NCBI GenBank assembly: GCA_035495315.1 | Contig: DATJGF010000254.1 | Coordinates: 1-32,208 of the forward strand | Length of the DNA stretch: 32,208 bases | Origin: DATJGF01 sp035495315 | GTDB lineage: Bacteria > Verrucomicrobiota > Verrucomicrobiia > Limisphaerales > UBA8199 | Direction of reading: 5' to 3' | In this document: piece by piece, positions 23,603 to 31,785 of the stretch | How positions within the stretch are numbered: position 1 is the stretch's first letter | Layout of the letters: every line of letters starts with the position of its first letter | Made by a program: the position numbers and the translations under genes | The notes under the pieces: model-generated | What the model was told of the DNA's origin: nothing | What the model saw: only the letters and a program-made list of their open reading frames with translations | Databases searched by the model: none

Positions 23603-25894
23603 ATGAAATCAAATCCCTTCATCAGAAGAGCTCCCATCTGCCTCGCAGCCGTCCTGCTGCTGGCAGCGGGAGCGACCACCACAGCGCTGGCTGCGGCGCC
23701 CCTATTGCAGGGCAACGTTATCTCGCGGCCATTAACTCCCGGCGATAAGACCGTCTACGGGCTAGCGTCAAGCCTTGATGTCTCCGGCGGACTCACAACT
23801 GTCGGCGTGGGCACGGCCGTTTATCTCGAAGCAGAGATAAACAAGGCAGTCCCGGCTGCGGATATTGTGAGCGTGACTTGGGCATTAACGAACCAGCCAC
23901 CGGGTTCTCTGGCCACACTCGCGCCCAGCCCGCTGGGGACGAACGTTCCGATATATGAGCCGGCCGACCGTTCAGTCACTCAGGTGGCCAGTCGCATGCT
24001 GTTGCGACCTGATTTGAGGGGGCAATATACTGTTCTGGCGACCATTGTCACCGGCAACAGCGGCACGACCAATATCGCATACCGAGTCACCGCCGGCACT
24101 TACATGGGTATCGACACCTGTTACCTGTGCCACAGCGGAGGAGCCATCGCGCCGGATAAGTCGTCGTGGCAAACCACGGCGCATGCCCAAATCTTCACCA
24201 AGGGGATCGATGGTGGGGACGGAACTTCTGGCAAAGGTTGTTTCCCCTGCCACACGGTGGGGTATAACCTTAACACTAATGCTGTGAATAACGGTTTCGA
24301 TGATCTCGCCACTGCCCTGGGGTGGACCTGGCCGACTAATCGCACCAGTGGTAATTGGGCGAGCATGGAAACGAACTATCCCACGCTGGCAAATCTAGCC
24401 AACATTCAGTGCGAAAATTGTCACGGACCGGGCAGTGAACACGCGACTGAAGCTTTGCAGAACCACGAGCTGTCGAAGCAGTTTATTACCAAGACAGTGA
24501 ATTCGGGTGACTGCAATCAGTGTCACGATGCTCCAACGCACCACATTAAAGGCACGGAATGGTATACATCCGGTCACGCCAACACGACTCGCGTCCCAAG
24601 TGGCTCGAACCGACTGCAATGCGTCGGGTGCCACACCTCCGATGGCTTCGTCAATCGCGGAAGCACGACAACGACCAACACCGCGTTCAGTGCGATCGGG
24701 TGCCAGACCTGCCATGAACCGCACGGGGAAACTGTGCCGGCTGATAACCCGCACTTGTTGCGTGTCCTTGGCTCGGTGACGATGCCTGATGGCACAGTGG
24801 TGACCAATGCCGGCAACGGAGCCCTCTGTCTGCAATGCCATCACAACCGCAACGGTTCAGTGACAAATATTCTGGCGAATTATCCGCTTGGCAAACCGAC
24901 CTGGGTCGGCGGGTCGAGCTTCGGTCCGCATGATGGCCCACAGGGTGACATGATCGAAGGCATCAACGCAGTGACATACGGCCAGGATATTCCGAGCTCG
25001 GCGCACCGCTACGCGGTCAGCGATCTTTGCGTGGGCTGCCATATGCAGACCGTGAATCTGGGAGATCCTGCGTTCCTCAAATCGGGCGGCCATACGTTCC
25101 AAATGAGTTACACTGTGGTGACCAACGGTGTCACAACCACGGTGGATAAGACCGACGCCTGCGTGCAATGCCATGGTCCGATCGAGGATTTCAATATGCC
25201 CAGGCAGGACTATGACGGAGACGGTGTCATCGACGGTGTCCAAGTCGAGGTTCAGCATCTGCTCAACAAACTGTCCACCCTCCTGCCCAACACCAATGGC
25301 GTAGTGGATGGCACGGTCAAGACGAGTCTCTCGGTTAAGACCAATTGGGCGGCCAAATACCTGAATGGCGCCTACAATTGGCAGTTCGTCAATAACGACG
25401 GTAGCAAAGGCATCCACAATGCTCCGTTTGCTGTTGGACTGCTAAGGGCCTCCATCGCCGACCTCACCGGTGACTCCAACAACGACGGTCTGCCGGATTC
25501 TTGGCAGATTCAGTACTTCGGTTCGGCCACAAACCCGAATGCCGCGCCGAACGCGACTCCGGCGGGCGACGGAGTCCCCAATTGGTTGAAATACTCCTTG
25601 GGCCTGGATCCCACTATCGCAGCCGTGGCCTTCCCGGATGGAGTCGTGCTCGCCAATGGTAAGGATTTGGTCAATCCATCCGCCACAAATGCCGTTACCA
25701 TCTACACGGCGGCCGAGGTCTCCTTCGACACCGAGGTCGGCAAGACCTACCAATTGCAATCGGTTTCAGCGCTCAGCGCCGGATACCAGTGGCAAACGAT
25801 TGGTACGCCCATCCCAGGGACGGGTAAGCCGGTCAGTTATGTTACGCCGACGCGCGCCAATGTTCAGCAGTACTTCCGGGTGGTTCACGACTGA
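23603..25894 (+). CDS. Secreted nine-heme c-type cytochrome
   Basis: ATG 23603 (MKSNPFIRRAPICLAAVLLL) gives a proper signal peptide; the open frame from 23480 adds 41 non-protein-like codons. The 763-residue product begins with an Ig/cadherin-like region (about 30-170). Nine CxxCH heme sites follow: CYLCH, CFPCH, CENCH, CNQCH, CVGCH, CQTCH, CLQCH, CVGCH and CVQCH, with scattered His that can act as distal ligands. After these come calcium-type repeats (DGDGVIDG, DSNNDGLPDSWQ, GDGVPNWLKY), and a C-terminal LQSVSALSAGYQWQTI to YFRVVHD module. It should act outside the cytoplasmic membrane in electron transfer, for example in extracellular respiration or nitrogen/sulfur oxyanion chemistry; the partner is unknown. 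It lies 207 bp after hemA. Confidence 0.92.
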   Translation: MKSNPFIRRAPICLAAVLLLAAGATTTALAAAPLLQGNVISRPLTPGDKTVYGLASSLDVSGGLTTVGVGTAVYLEAEINKAVPAADIVSVTWALTNQPPGSLATLAPSPLGTNVPIYEPADRSVTQVASRMLLRPDLRGQYTVLATIVTGNSGTTNIAYRVTAGTYMGIDTCYLCHSGGAIAPDKSSWQTTAHAQIFTKGIDGGDGTSGKGCFPCHTVGYNLNTNAVNNGFDDLATALGWTWPTNRTSGNWASMETNYPTLANLANIQCENCHGPGSEHATEALQNHELSKQFITKTVNSGDCNQCHDAPTHHIKGTEWYTSGHANTTRVPSGSNRLQCVGCHTSDGFVNRGSTTTTNTAFSAIGCQTCHEPHGETVPADNPHLLRVLGSVTMPDGTVVTNAGNGALCLQCHHNRNGSVTNILANYPLGKPTWVGGSSFGPHDGPQGDMIEGINAVTYGQDIPSSAHRYAVSDLCVGCHMQTVNLGDPAFLKSGGHTFQMSYTVVTNGVTTTVDKTDACVQCHGPIEDFNMPRQDYDGDGVIDGVQVEVQHLLNKLSTLLPNTNGVVDGTVKTSLSVKTNWAAKYLNGAYNWQFVNNDGSKGIHNAPFAVGLLRASIADLTGDSNNDGLPDSWQIQYFGSATNPNAAPNATPAGDGVPNWLKYSLGLDPTIAAVAFPDGVVLANGKDLVNPSATNAVTIYTAAEVSFDTEVGKTYQLQSVSALSAGYQWQTIGTPIPGTGKPVSYVTPTRANVQQYFRVVHD

Positions 25895-25929
25895 GACGCT
25901 GCTGGTCATAGATAAATAACAACAAATCC

Positions 25930-25962
25930 AATCCCCTTCGGTCAGTCCGGAGGGGATTTTTG
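25930..25962 (+). terminator. Rho-independent terminator after the multiheme cytochrome
   Basis: AATCCCCTtCGG (25930-25941) pairs with CCGgAGGGGATT (25947-25958) around a 5-nt loop, and the descending arm runs into TTTTTG. It lies 36 nt after the cytochrome stop. It is the most convincing intrinsic terminator in the window. Confidence 0.88.
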
Positions 25963-26091
25963 TTGCGCCGCGTGCTTCCCGGTGATCCCTGGCACAAAAG
26001 TTCAGCGTTGCCGGTTTTCTCAGTTGCACGTCGAGCTCTGATGCGCTAAGCAGATTGCGAACGATCCCCATCCGATCTGGATTGAACGAAG

Positions 26092-26943
26092 ATGAAATTT
26101 CTTCCGATGCACGAATTGCTCCAGCCGGCCTGGAAACAGCAATACGCCATACCTGCGTTCTGTGCATGGAACGGCGAGGTAATGGAAACTATTCTGCAGG
26201 TCGCTACGGACCTGAAGGCGCCCGTGATTCTAATGAATGGACCCGGTGAATTTCCGCTGAATCCGCCTGACACGATGGGTCGAATTGCGCGGGCAGTTGC
26301 GCAGAAGTATAACGTGCCGGCGGCGCTGCATCTGGATCACGGTGATTCGCCGGGGACAGTTCAGGCCTGTCTCGACGCGGGTTATACTTCAGTAATGCTG
26401 GATTATTCGACCCGGCCCTTCGCCGAAAATGTGGCGGGTTTGCAGGCAGTCGTTGGCAAAGCCCGGCCGCGCGGGATCACGGTCGAAGGCGAGATTGGCT
26501 CGGTGGGCAAGGTGGATGACTCGACCGTTGAGGGCGGGAAGGTTTCGACGTTGACCGACCCCGCCGAGGCAGCGCGATATGCGGAATTGACCGGCGTCGA
26601 TGCGCTGGCAGTCTCGATTGGCAACGCCCATGGAATCTATACGCGTTTGCCGGTGTTTGATTTCGAGCGCCTTGAAAAAATCCGCAAGGCGGTCGGTGTG
26701 CCTTTAGTTCTGCATGGTGGCTCTGGGACTCAACCGGAATACATCAAGCGAGCCGTCAGCCTGGGAATGGCAAAAATCAACGTTGCCAGCGAATTGTGCA
26801 AAGCCTTTCGGGATGTGTATGCCGAAGAACATGCTCAGGGCAAGACCGGTTGGCTGCCGACCATCCTCGGCGCGACCAAGGCCAGAATGGCCGAAGTGAT
26901 GGCCCGGTGGTTTACTCTGTCGGGCGCCGCCGGAAAGGCCTAG
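26092..26943 (+). CDS. Class II fructose/tagatose-bisphosphate aldolase family protein
   Basis: A 283-residue TIM barrel. Zinc and catalytic residues typical of class II aldolases are visible: Asp82 and His83 in ALHLDHGD, Glu134 in EGEIG, His180 in SIGNAHGIY, and His208 with phosphate-binding GGSG in LVLHGGSGT; KINVASEL (about 228-235) completes the phosphate site. The family cleaves ketose-1,6-bisphosphates to dihydroxyacetone phosphate and an aldehyde. The length and the GNAHG form fit the GatY/KbaY side as well as Fba, so the substrate is left open. It is followed on the same strand by a PfkB kinase and a uronate-isomerase-like protein, which suggests a dedicated sugar pathway. Confidence 0.92.
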   Translation: MKFLPMHELLQPAWKQQYAIPAFCAWNGEVMETILQVATDLKAPVILMNGPGEFPLNPPDTMGRIARAVAQKYNVPAALHLDHGDSPGTVQACLDAGYTSVMLDYSTRPFAENVAGLQAVVGKARPRGITVEGEIGSVGKVDDSTVEGGKVSTLTDPAEAARYAELTGVDALAVSIGNAHGIYTRLPVFDFERLEKIRKAVGVPLVLHGGSGTQPEYIKRAVSLGMAKINVASELCKAFRDVYAEEHAQGKTGWLPTILGATKARMAEVMARWFTLSGAAGKA

Positions 26944-27053
26944 CTCTCGATTGGAATTCTCACGTTTCAGGTTTTACAAGACACGCAAGACGGAACAGGC
27001 AACACCAAAGGCCCAGGTTCCCTGTTAGCCCGGGTCAGTTCTACTATTAGGTT

Positions 27054-27989
27054 ATGGCTACCGTGCACTGCATCGGAGCGCTTGTGGTCGACGCACTCAG
27101 CGGGCCGCTCCCTGAATACCCGGTTCCTAAGGTCAGGACACAGATCAACACGGAATCGGTGCGCTTTATGACCGGGGGCGGGGCCGCCAACACCGGCTCA
27201 GCGCTGGCACAAATGGGTATAAGAACCACGATTTTTTCGAAGGTCGGAGGCGATCTGAACGGCGATTTTCTACGGCGGGAACTCAAGAAAAACGGGGTGG
27301 ACATCAGTCAGATTCGAGTTGCTGCCCAAGAGAGCACTCCTTTCACCTTCGTTGGTATCCACCCGGACGGTGACCGATCTTTTATTCATACGCCGGGTGC
27401 CAATTTAAGCTTTGCCCGCCGCGACCTGGACCTCGAGCGACTCTACGACTGCGAGTTCTTGCTGTATCAGGACATGTTCGTCCTACCGAAACTCGATGGC
27501 GCCGGCGCCGCCAAACTGCTCGCCGGTGCCAAGCGCCGTGGGATCACCACCTTGCTGGATGAGTGCTTTGGTTTAGGGCCAAAGCGCAAGATTTTCGAGA
27601 CGGTATTGCCTTTCTGCGACGTGGCGATACCGAGCTGCGATGATATGCAAGCAATTTATCCCGGAATGAAAGCGGTCGATATCGCGCGGCATCTCCGCGC
27701 CAGGGGCGCCCGGCGCGTTGTCCTGAAGCTCGGCACTCGCGGGTGCCTGGTAGCGACAGAGAAAGAAACTGCTTTGGTGCCTACATTGGCAAGGCGGATC
27801 GTCGATACTACAGGCGCCGGCGATTGTTTTAATGCCGGATTTATCGCCGGGTTGATTAATGGGATGAGTGACCTGCAGGCGGCGCGTATTGGCGCCGCCG
27901 CGGCCGCCGCCTGCATTGCGTACGTCGGCGGCGCAGTAGGAATCCCGAGCTTCAAAAAGCTGTTAAAGATGGCCAAAGCTTTCTCTTGA
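27054..27989 (+). CDS. PfkB-family carbohydrate kinase
   Basis: A 311-residue ribokinase-fold enzyme. The substrate-binding GGGAANTGSALAQMG is at residues 41-55, and the second signature DTTGAGDCFNAGF has anion-hole glycines and catalytic base Asp257. A Gly/Ala-rich helix (AAAAAACIAYVGGA) closes the nucleotide site. It phosphorylates a sugar or sugar phosphate at a primary hydroxyl using ATP. Position between an aldolase and a uronate-isomerase-like protein suggests that it makes a phosphorylated ketose or ketogluconate for the aldolase. Start ATG 27054 is 110 bp after the aldolase stop. Confidence 0.93.
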   Translation: MATVHCIGALVVDALSGPLPEYPVPKVRTQINTESVRFMTGGGAANTGSALAQMGIRTTIFSKVGGDLNGDFLRRELKKNGVDISQIRVAAQESTPFTFVGIHPDGDRSFIHTPGANLSFARRDLDLERLYDCEFLLYQDMFVLPKLDGAGAAKLLAGAKRRGITTLLDECFGLGPKRKIFETVLPFCDVAIPSCDDMQAIYPGMKAVDIARHLRARGARRVVLKLGTRGCLVATEKETALVPTLARRIVDTTGAGDCFNAGFIAGLINGMSDLQAARIGAAAAAACIAYVGGAVGIPSFKKLLKMAKAFS

Positions 27990-28077
27990 AAAGCGATTCT
28001 TTGGTCTATTTGCAGATGAACAATTAGCGCGCTTTGGCACAAATAATGGCTGAGCCGTTGAGATTCAATAATCCGCT

Positions 28078-29646
28078 ATGAACATCCAGGAAATTCGCAG
28101 CAAACTTCACGAGCTCGCGCTTGCCACGCCCGCGATTGATGCCCATACGCACGTCCAGGACGACCTTACGGGGTTCAACGAGCAGCTCGCCGCTGGCAAT
28201 CTTGCCGGGACCCAGGCCGCGGTAAACCGTCCTCCGCGGAATGTCGTCGAAGAGGGTATCCGCCGCGGACGCCTGGTTCGGCGCACAATGACTGATGCAA
28301 CCCATGGTCTGTTCTATTCCTGGTTCGCCCAGATTGTCGAAGGGGCGGGCAATCGGTTGGATGATGCGACCAAAAAGATTGGCAGCAATAGTGACCAGGA
28401 GCGCCGTGCGGCAGGCCGTTTTCTGATGGAGCAACTGCAGGACAGCCGCTATTCAGAATACGCCGAATGGCTGCGCTATATGTTTCGGCTTTATTCGGGC
28501 GTCCCCAGAAATATTGACCCGCTTAATCCCCGGAATTTCGACGTGGTTGCCGATGCGGTTGCTGCCGAACGACACGATCCGAAGTTTGCCGCAGGCGTGT
28601 TGGCGGACCATAAAATCCACGTCTACGTCACCAGCATCGAGAACCGGGACAAAGTGCCCTTGAACCCGCCCGTGAGGCCCAAGGACGTAGACCTTTCCTA
28701 CCGCACACATCCCGAAGCCTGGAACATGTTTGACTTCAACGGCCTGTTTTGGCCCGAGCGCGCGACCGACTTTGGCTTGTTCACACAAGGGCACAAGTTT
28801 GAGGCGGAAAAATACATCATCCACCTCGAGGAATATTTCGAGTGCGAACTCCGCGACGTCAAAAGCCTGCAGGATGCGACGCGTAGTTTCTTCTGGAAAA
28901 TCCTCCGCAGCCCACGCACAAACCCGCGCAGCCGCATCCTGTATGTGGATGGTTTTCAGGCCCAGGATTGGCGTTTCAGCCGACCTTATTCAAAGGCAAC
29001 CGTGGATTGGGCGCTAGCCCATCACCGAACGCAATTGGACGGGGAGAGCCGGCGACAAGTGCTGGCCTGCGTCGCGGAGGCAATGCTGGAGGCACTCAAT
29101 GATATCGGCAAGGAACGCAAGGACGATGGTTCGCAATATGGGGTGTGCCTGCAACTTTGTGGCGGGGCGCGCCATTTTATGGATTGGTCGCGAGAAATTC
29201 AATCGTTGCCGGAATACATCCCCAACCTGCCGCAGGACGAATACCCGGTCTGGACTCGCTATCCGCACGTCCATTTCGAGTATATCTCCGCCCATGAACT
29301 GCTTTACAACGACCTCGCCAACGCCGCCAAGCAAGTGGGCAATGTGTCGGCGGGCCCATGGTGGCATTATTTCCGGCGGCATAAGATTGCTCGAATGGTG
29401 CGGGACCAGTTGAGCATGGGGCCGTTGAAGTCAATCGCGTGCGGTTTTACCGATGCGCGTTTCGTCGAGATGGTTGCGGCCAAATATGTATCACTGCGTT
29501 TGGGGGTGGCCGATGCGCTGGCAGAATTGGTCGCGGATCGCTATTCGAGTTTGCACGAAGATTTCGATGCGGCGGCGGGTATCATGCGGGAAATGTTGTT
29601 CACCAATCCTGCCGCGATCCATTATATACCAGTCGATTCGATCTGA
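28078..29646 (+). CDS. Uronate-isomerase-like amidohydrolase-superfamily protein
   Basis: A 522-residue protein resembling UxaC. The metal-binding HxH is in AIDAHTHV (His23, His25). The C-terminal block VSAGPWWHYFRRHKIARMVRD then ACGFTDAR (456-461, Asp459) corresponds to the GSAWWFND...GMLTDSR region of uronate isomerases, and the helix after it (FVEMVAAKYVSLRLGVADAL) to the RHEYFRR segment. It is about 50 residues longer than UxaC and diverged in the middle, so an aldose/ketose isomerase on another substrate, or a hydrolase, remains possible. With the upstream kinase and aldolase it completes an isomerise-phosphorylate-cleave set. Confidence 0.8.
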   Translation: MNIQEIRSKLHELALATPAIDAHTHVQDDLTGFNEQLAAGNLAGTQAAVNRPPRNVVEEGIRRGRLVRRTMTDATHGLFYSWFAQIVEGAGNRLDDATKKIGSNSDQERRAAGRFLMEQLQDSRYSEYAEWLRYMFRLYSGVPRNIDPLNPRNFDVVADAVAAERHDPKFAAGVLADHKIHVYVTSIENRDKVPLNPPVRPKDVDLSYRTHPEAWNMFDFNGLFWPERATDFGLFTQGHKFEAEKYIIHLEEYFECELRDVKSLQDATRSFFWKILRSPRTNPRSRILYVDGFQAQDWRFSRPYSKATVDWALAHHRTQLDGESRRQVLACVAEAMLEALNDIGKERKDDGSQYGVCLQLCGGARHFMDWSREIQSLPEYIPNLPQDEYPVWTRYPHVHFEYISAHELLYNDLANAAKQVGNVSAGPWWHYFRRHKIARMVRDQLSMGPLKSIACGFTDARFVEMVAAKYVSLRLGVADALAELVADRYSSLHEDFDAAAGIMREMLFTNPAAIHYIPVDSI

Positions 29647-29785
29647 TTGCATTGCAATGAACGGCGCGGAATCCGACTTTGCAGGAAGGTCTCACACGCG
29701 GATTGGAGAACCGGTTCAAGGTCCGATGTTCGATTGTTCGGTTCTGTATTCTGATTTTGGGAGGACCGGTTGATCCGCCTGCCTT

Positions 29786-31456
29786 TCAATACCGCGCGCT
29801 CTGGCTTTTACGTTTCGATTTGAAATCCTGCCAGACGATGGTCAGCACGAGGAAAAAGCCAATCACGGTCGCGACGAGGAAAAAGATGATTGCCAAGCCG
29901 GGGTAACCGAATAGTTCGAAGCTGGTGGGCACTCGCATCAAGAGAGCGGCGCCGACAATTAAGGCTGCAAGTATGAGTCCCATGGTGATTCGGTTGGCCA
30001 CCTTCTGTGCGCTATCGACCAGGAACTCCGTTTCGCTCGGTTTGACGTTCACGTTCAACTCCGCGTTGCCGATGCTGTCGAGGATCTTATTCAGCCGCGC
30101 GGGGAGCGCTCCCAGAAACTGTTTGGCCTCGAGTAGGGTCGCGACGGCTTTGCCTTCAGTGAAGGAGGCTTTCAGGCGTTGGCTTAGGATCTTGCTCGCG
30201 TTGCGGCGGATGGATTCATTCGGATCGAAATCGGGCTGCAGGATGCGCCCAATTTCATCGAGCTGCAGCAAGGTCTTCCCAAGCAGCGACAGTTCCGTCG
30301 GGACACGCAGACCCGTGTCGGCAGCAATGCGGCCCACGGACAGTACAACTCTGCCGACCTGCATTTGTTGGAGCGTGACACTGGAGGCATCGGCAACCAC
30401 CTGGCCGATTTTGTGACGAAATTCCTGATCGTCGAAATCGAGACTGGGCGAACCGATGCCGATGGCAATATCGGCGGCCTGTTCGCTGTCGCCTTCGCTA
30501 ACCGCCAGCAACAATTTGAGCAAGTTCTCCTGCATTGCTGGCGTGGTGTAGCCGACCATGCCGAGGTCCAACAGCGCGATGCCTCCGCCGGGTGTAATCA
30601 GAATGTTTCCAGGATGAGGATCGGCGTGGAATAAGCCGTCCACCAGGATCTGCTGCAGGTAGGCTTGAAAGAGTTCCTCTGCCAGGACGCCGCCGTCCCA
30701 ATCGAGTTGGGCGATTGGCGAAACTTCGGTGATCTTCACCCCTTCAATGTAATCCATCGTGAGCACCTTCTGTCGGGTGTAATCCTCAATCGGTAGCGGC
30801 ACGACAAGATGCTCAAAGCATTTCAGGTTATTTGCCAAGGCAACCATGTTGGCGGCTTCTCGACGATAGTCCAGTTCATGAGCAAGGGTGTTTTCGAATT
30901 CTTCGAGCACCCTTTCCACACCCAACCGCTGGCCCATTTGCGTGTAACGGTGCAAGAAGCGGGCAATCTGTTCAAGCGCGGCGAAATCGTCGCCGATTTG
31001 TTTGGCAATATTGGGGCGCTGGACTTTTACAACGACGTGACGACCATCACGCAGTTGAGCGCGATGCACCTGGCCAAGCGATGCCGCCGCGAGCGGCTCC
31101 CGATCGAAGCTGGCAAAGGCTTTACTGATCGAAACCCCCAGTTCTGACTCGACGATCACCTGGACTTCCTCGAATGAAAAAGGCGTGACCTTATCCTGCA
31201 ATCGCGCCAGGTGCTTGAGATAGGGTTGTGGCAGCAGGTCAGCGCGGCTGGAGAGCAACTGGCCCAATTTGATGAACGTCGGCCCCAGCCGTTCCAGATC
31301 ATCAGGAAGTTCTTCGGCGTGGGGCGCGGAGTCCCCATTGAGAGAGTCGGGAATGTGACTTTGGGCGAATTTGGAGGTCATCGCCGGCTGTCGATACTTC
31401 AGAAAGAGCAGGATCAAATCCTTGTATCGCTTCAAATAATGGGGGGAAAACTTCAT
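29786..31456 (-). CDS. AarF/UbiB-family atypical kinase
   Basis: A 556-residue protein with the family hallmarks: KxGQ motif FIKLGQLLSSRADLLP (61-76), Ala-rich loop LAAASLGQVHRAQLRDG with Lys144 in VVVKVQRP, catalytic HADPHPGNI, metal-binding LLDLGMVG, and two C-terminal membrane helices (GLILAALIVGAALL and IIFFLVATVIGFFLVLTIVW). UbiB-type proteins are ATPases/kinases needed for isoprenoid-quinone synthesis or lipid transport, with the kinase domain docked on the inner membrane. No quinone-biosynthesis gene is adjacent. The start codon is preceded by GGAGCAG, a fair ribosome-binding site. Confidence 0.93.
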   Translation of the reverse strand: MKFSPHYLKRYKDLILLFLKYRQPAMTSKFAQSHIPDSLNGDSAPHAEELPDDLERLGPTFIKLGQLLSSRADLLPQPYLKHLARLQDKVTPFSFEEVQVIVESELGVSISKAFASFDREPLAAASLGQVHRAQLRDGRHVVVKVQRPNIAKQIGDDFAALEQIARFLHRYTQMGQRLGVERVLEEFENTLAHELDYRREAANMVALANNLKCFEHLVVPLPIEDYTRQKVLTMDYIEGVKITEVSPIAQLDWDGGVLAEELFQAYLQQILVDGLFHADPHPGNILITPGGGIALLDLGMVGYTTPAMQENLLKLLLAVSEGDSEQAADIAIGIGSPSLDFDDQEFRHKIGQVVADASSVTLQQMQVGRVVLSVGRIAADTGLRVPTELSLLGKTLLQLDEIGRILQPDFDPNESIRRNASKILSQRLKASFTEGKAVATLLEAKQFLGALPARLNKILDSIGNAELNVNVKPSETEFLVDSAQKVANRITMGLILAALIVGAALLMRVPTSFELFGYPGLAIIFFLVATVIGFFLVLTIVWQDFKSKRKSQSARY

Positions 31457-31785
31457 ATTCTGCTCCTTTACATTTTATTTAACCTAAAGCGTCGCCCAAC
31501 AGATTCAAGGGGGATGAATTCCGCAAAGCAGCAGGAAAAAATAGGGGACATTTGCGATGCGGCGAGGGTGCCCGCTTTCATTAGTGATGTCATACTCAAA
31601 GCGGCGTAGCAGCGACGCACTCCAAACGTGTTTGTCGGGAGGATGTTTTTTTCTGACGGGGCACTGGGACCGAACTGTAGGAAACGACGTAAGGAGACTC
31701 TGATCGTTTACAATTTCACCCGCTGAGCCTGATGAGAGTCTCCTTACGTCGTTTCCTACATGTGATACGTTTCGTTGTACTCGCG
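31457..31785. other. Intergenic region carrying a large inverted repeat
   Basis: These 329 bp lie between the UbiB start and the alcohol-dehydrogenase 3' end. Apart from the 26-bp inverted repeat listed separately, nothing is recognisable. Confidence 0.5.
31676..31760. repeat. Perfect 26-bp inverted repeat with 33-nt centre, REP/MITE-like
   Basis: The left arm 31676-31701 begins TGTAGGAAACGACG, and the right arm 31735-31760 is its exact reverse complement. The centre is 31702-31734. The arms are far longer than an ordinary terminator and have no T-run. The form fits a non-autonomous mobile repeat or REPIN-type element; there is no open frame within it. No second copy occurs in this window. 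It sits just after the stop of the alcohol dehydrogenase, where such elements often collect. Confidence 0.8.

Noticed and set aside
28604..28613. CGGACCATAA, identical to the arm at 10814-10823
   Set aside because: It lies inside the uronate-isomerase-like gene, has no partner arm nearby and no promoter follows; probably chance.
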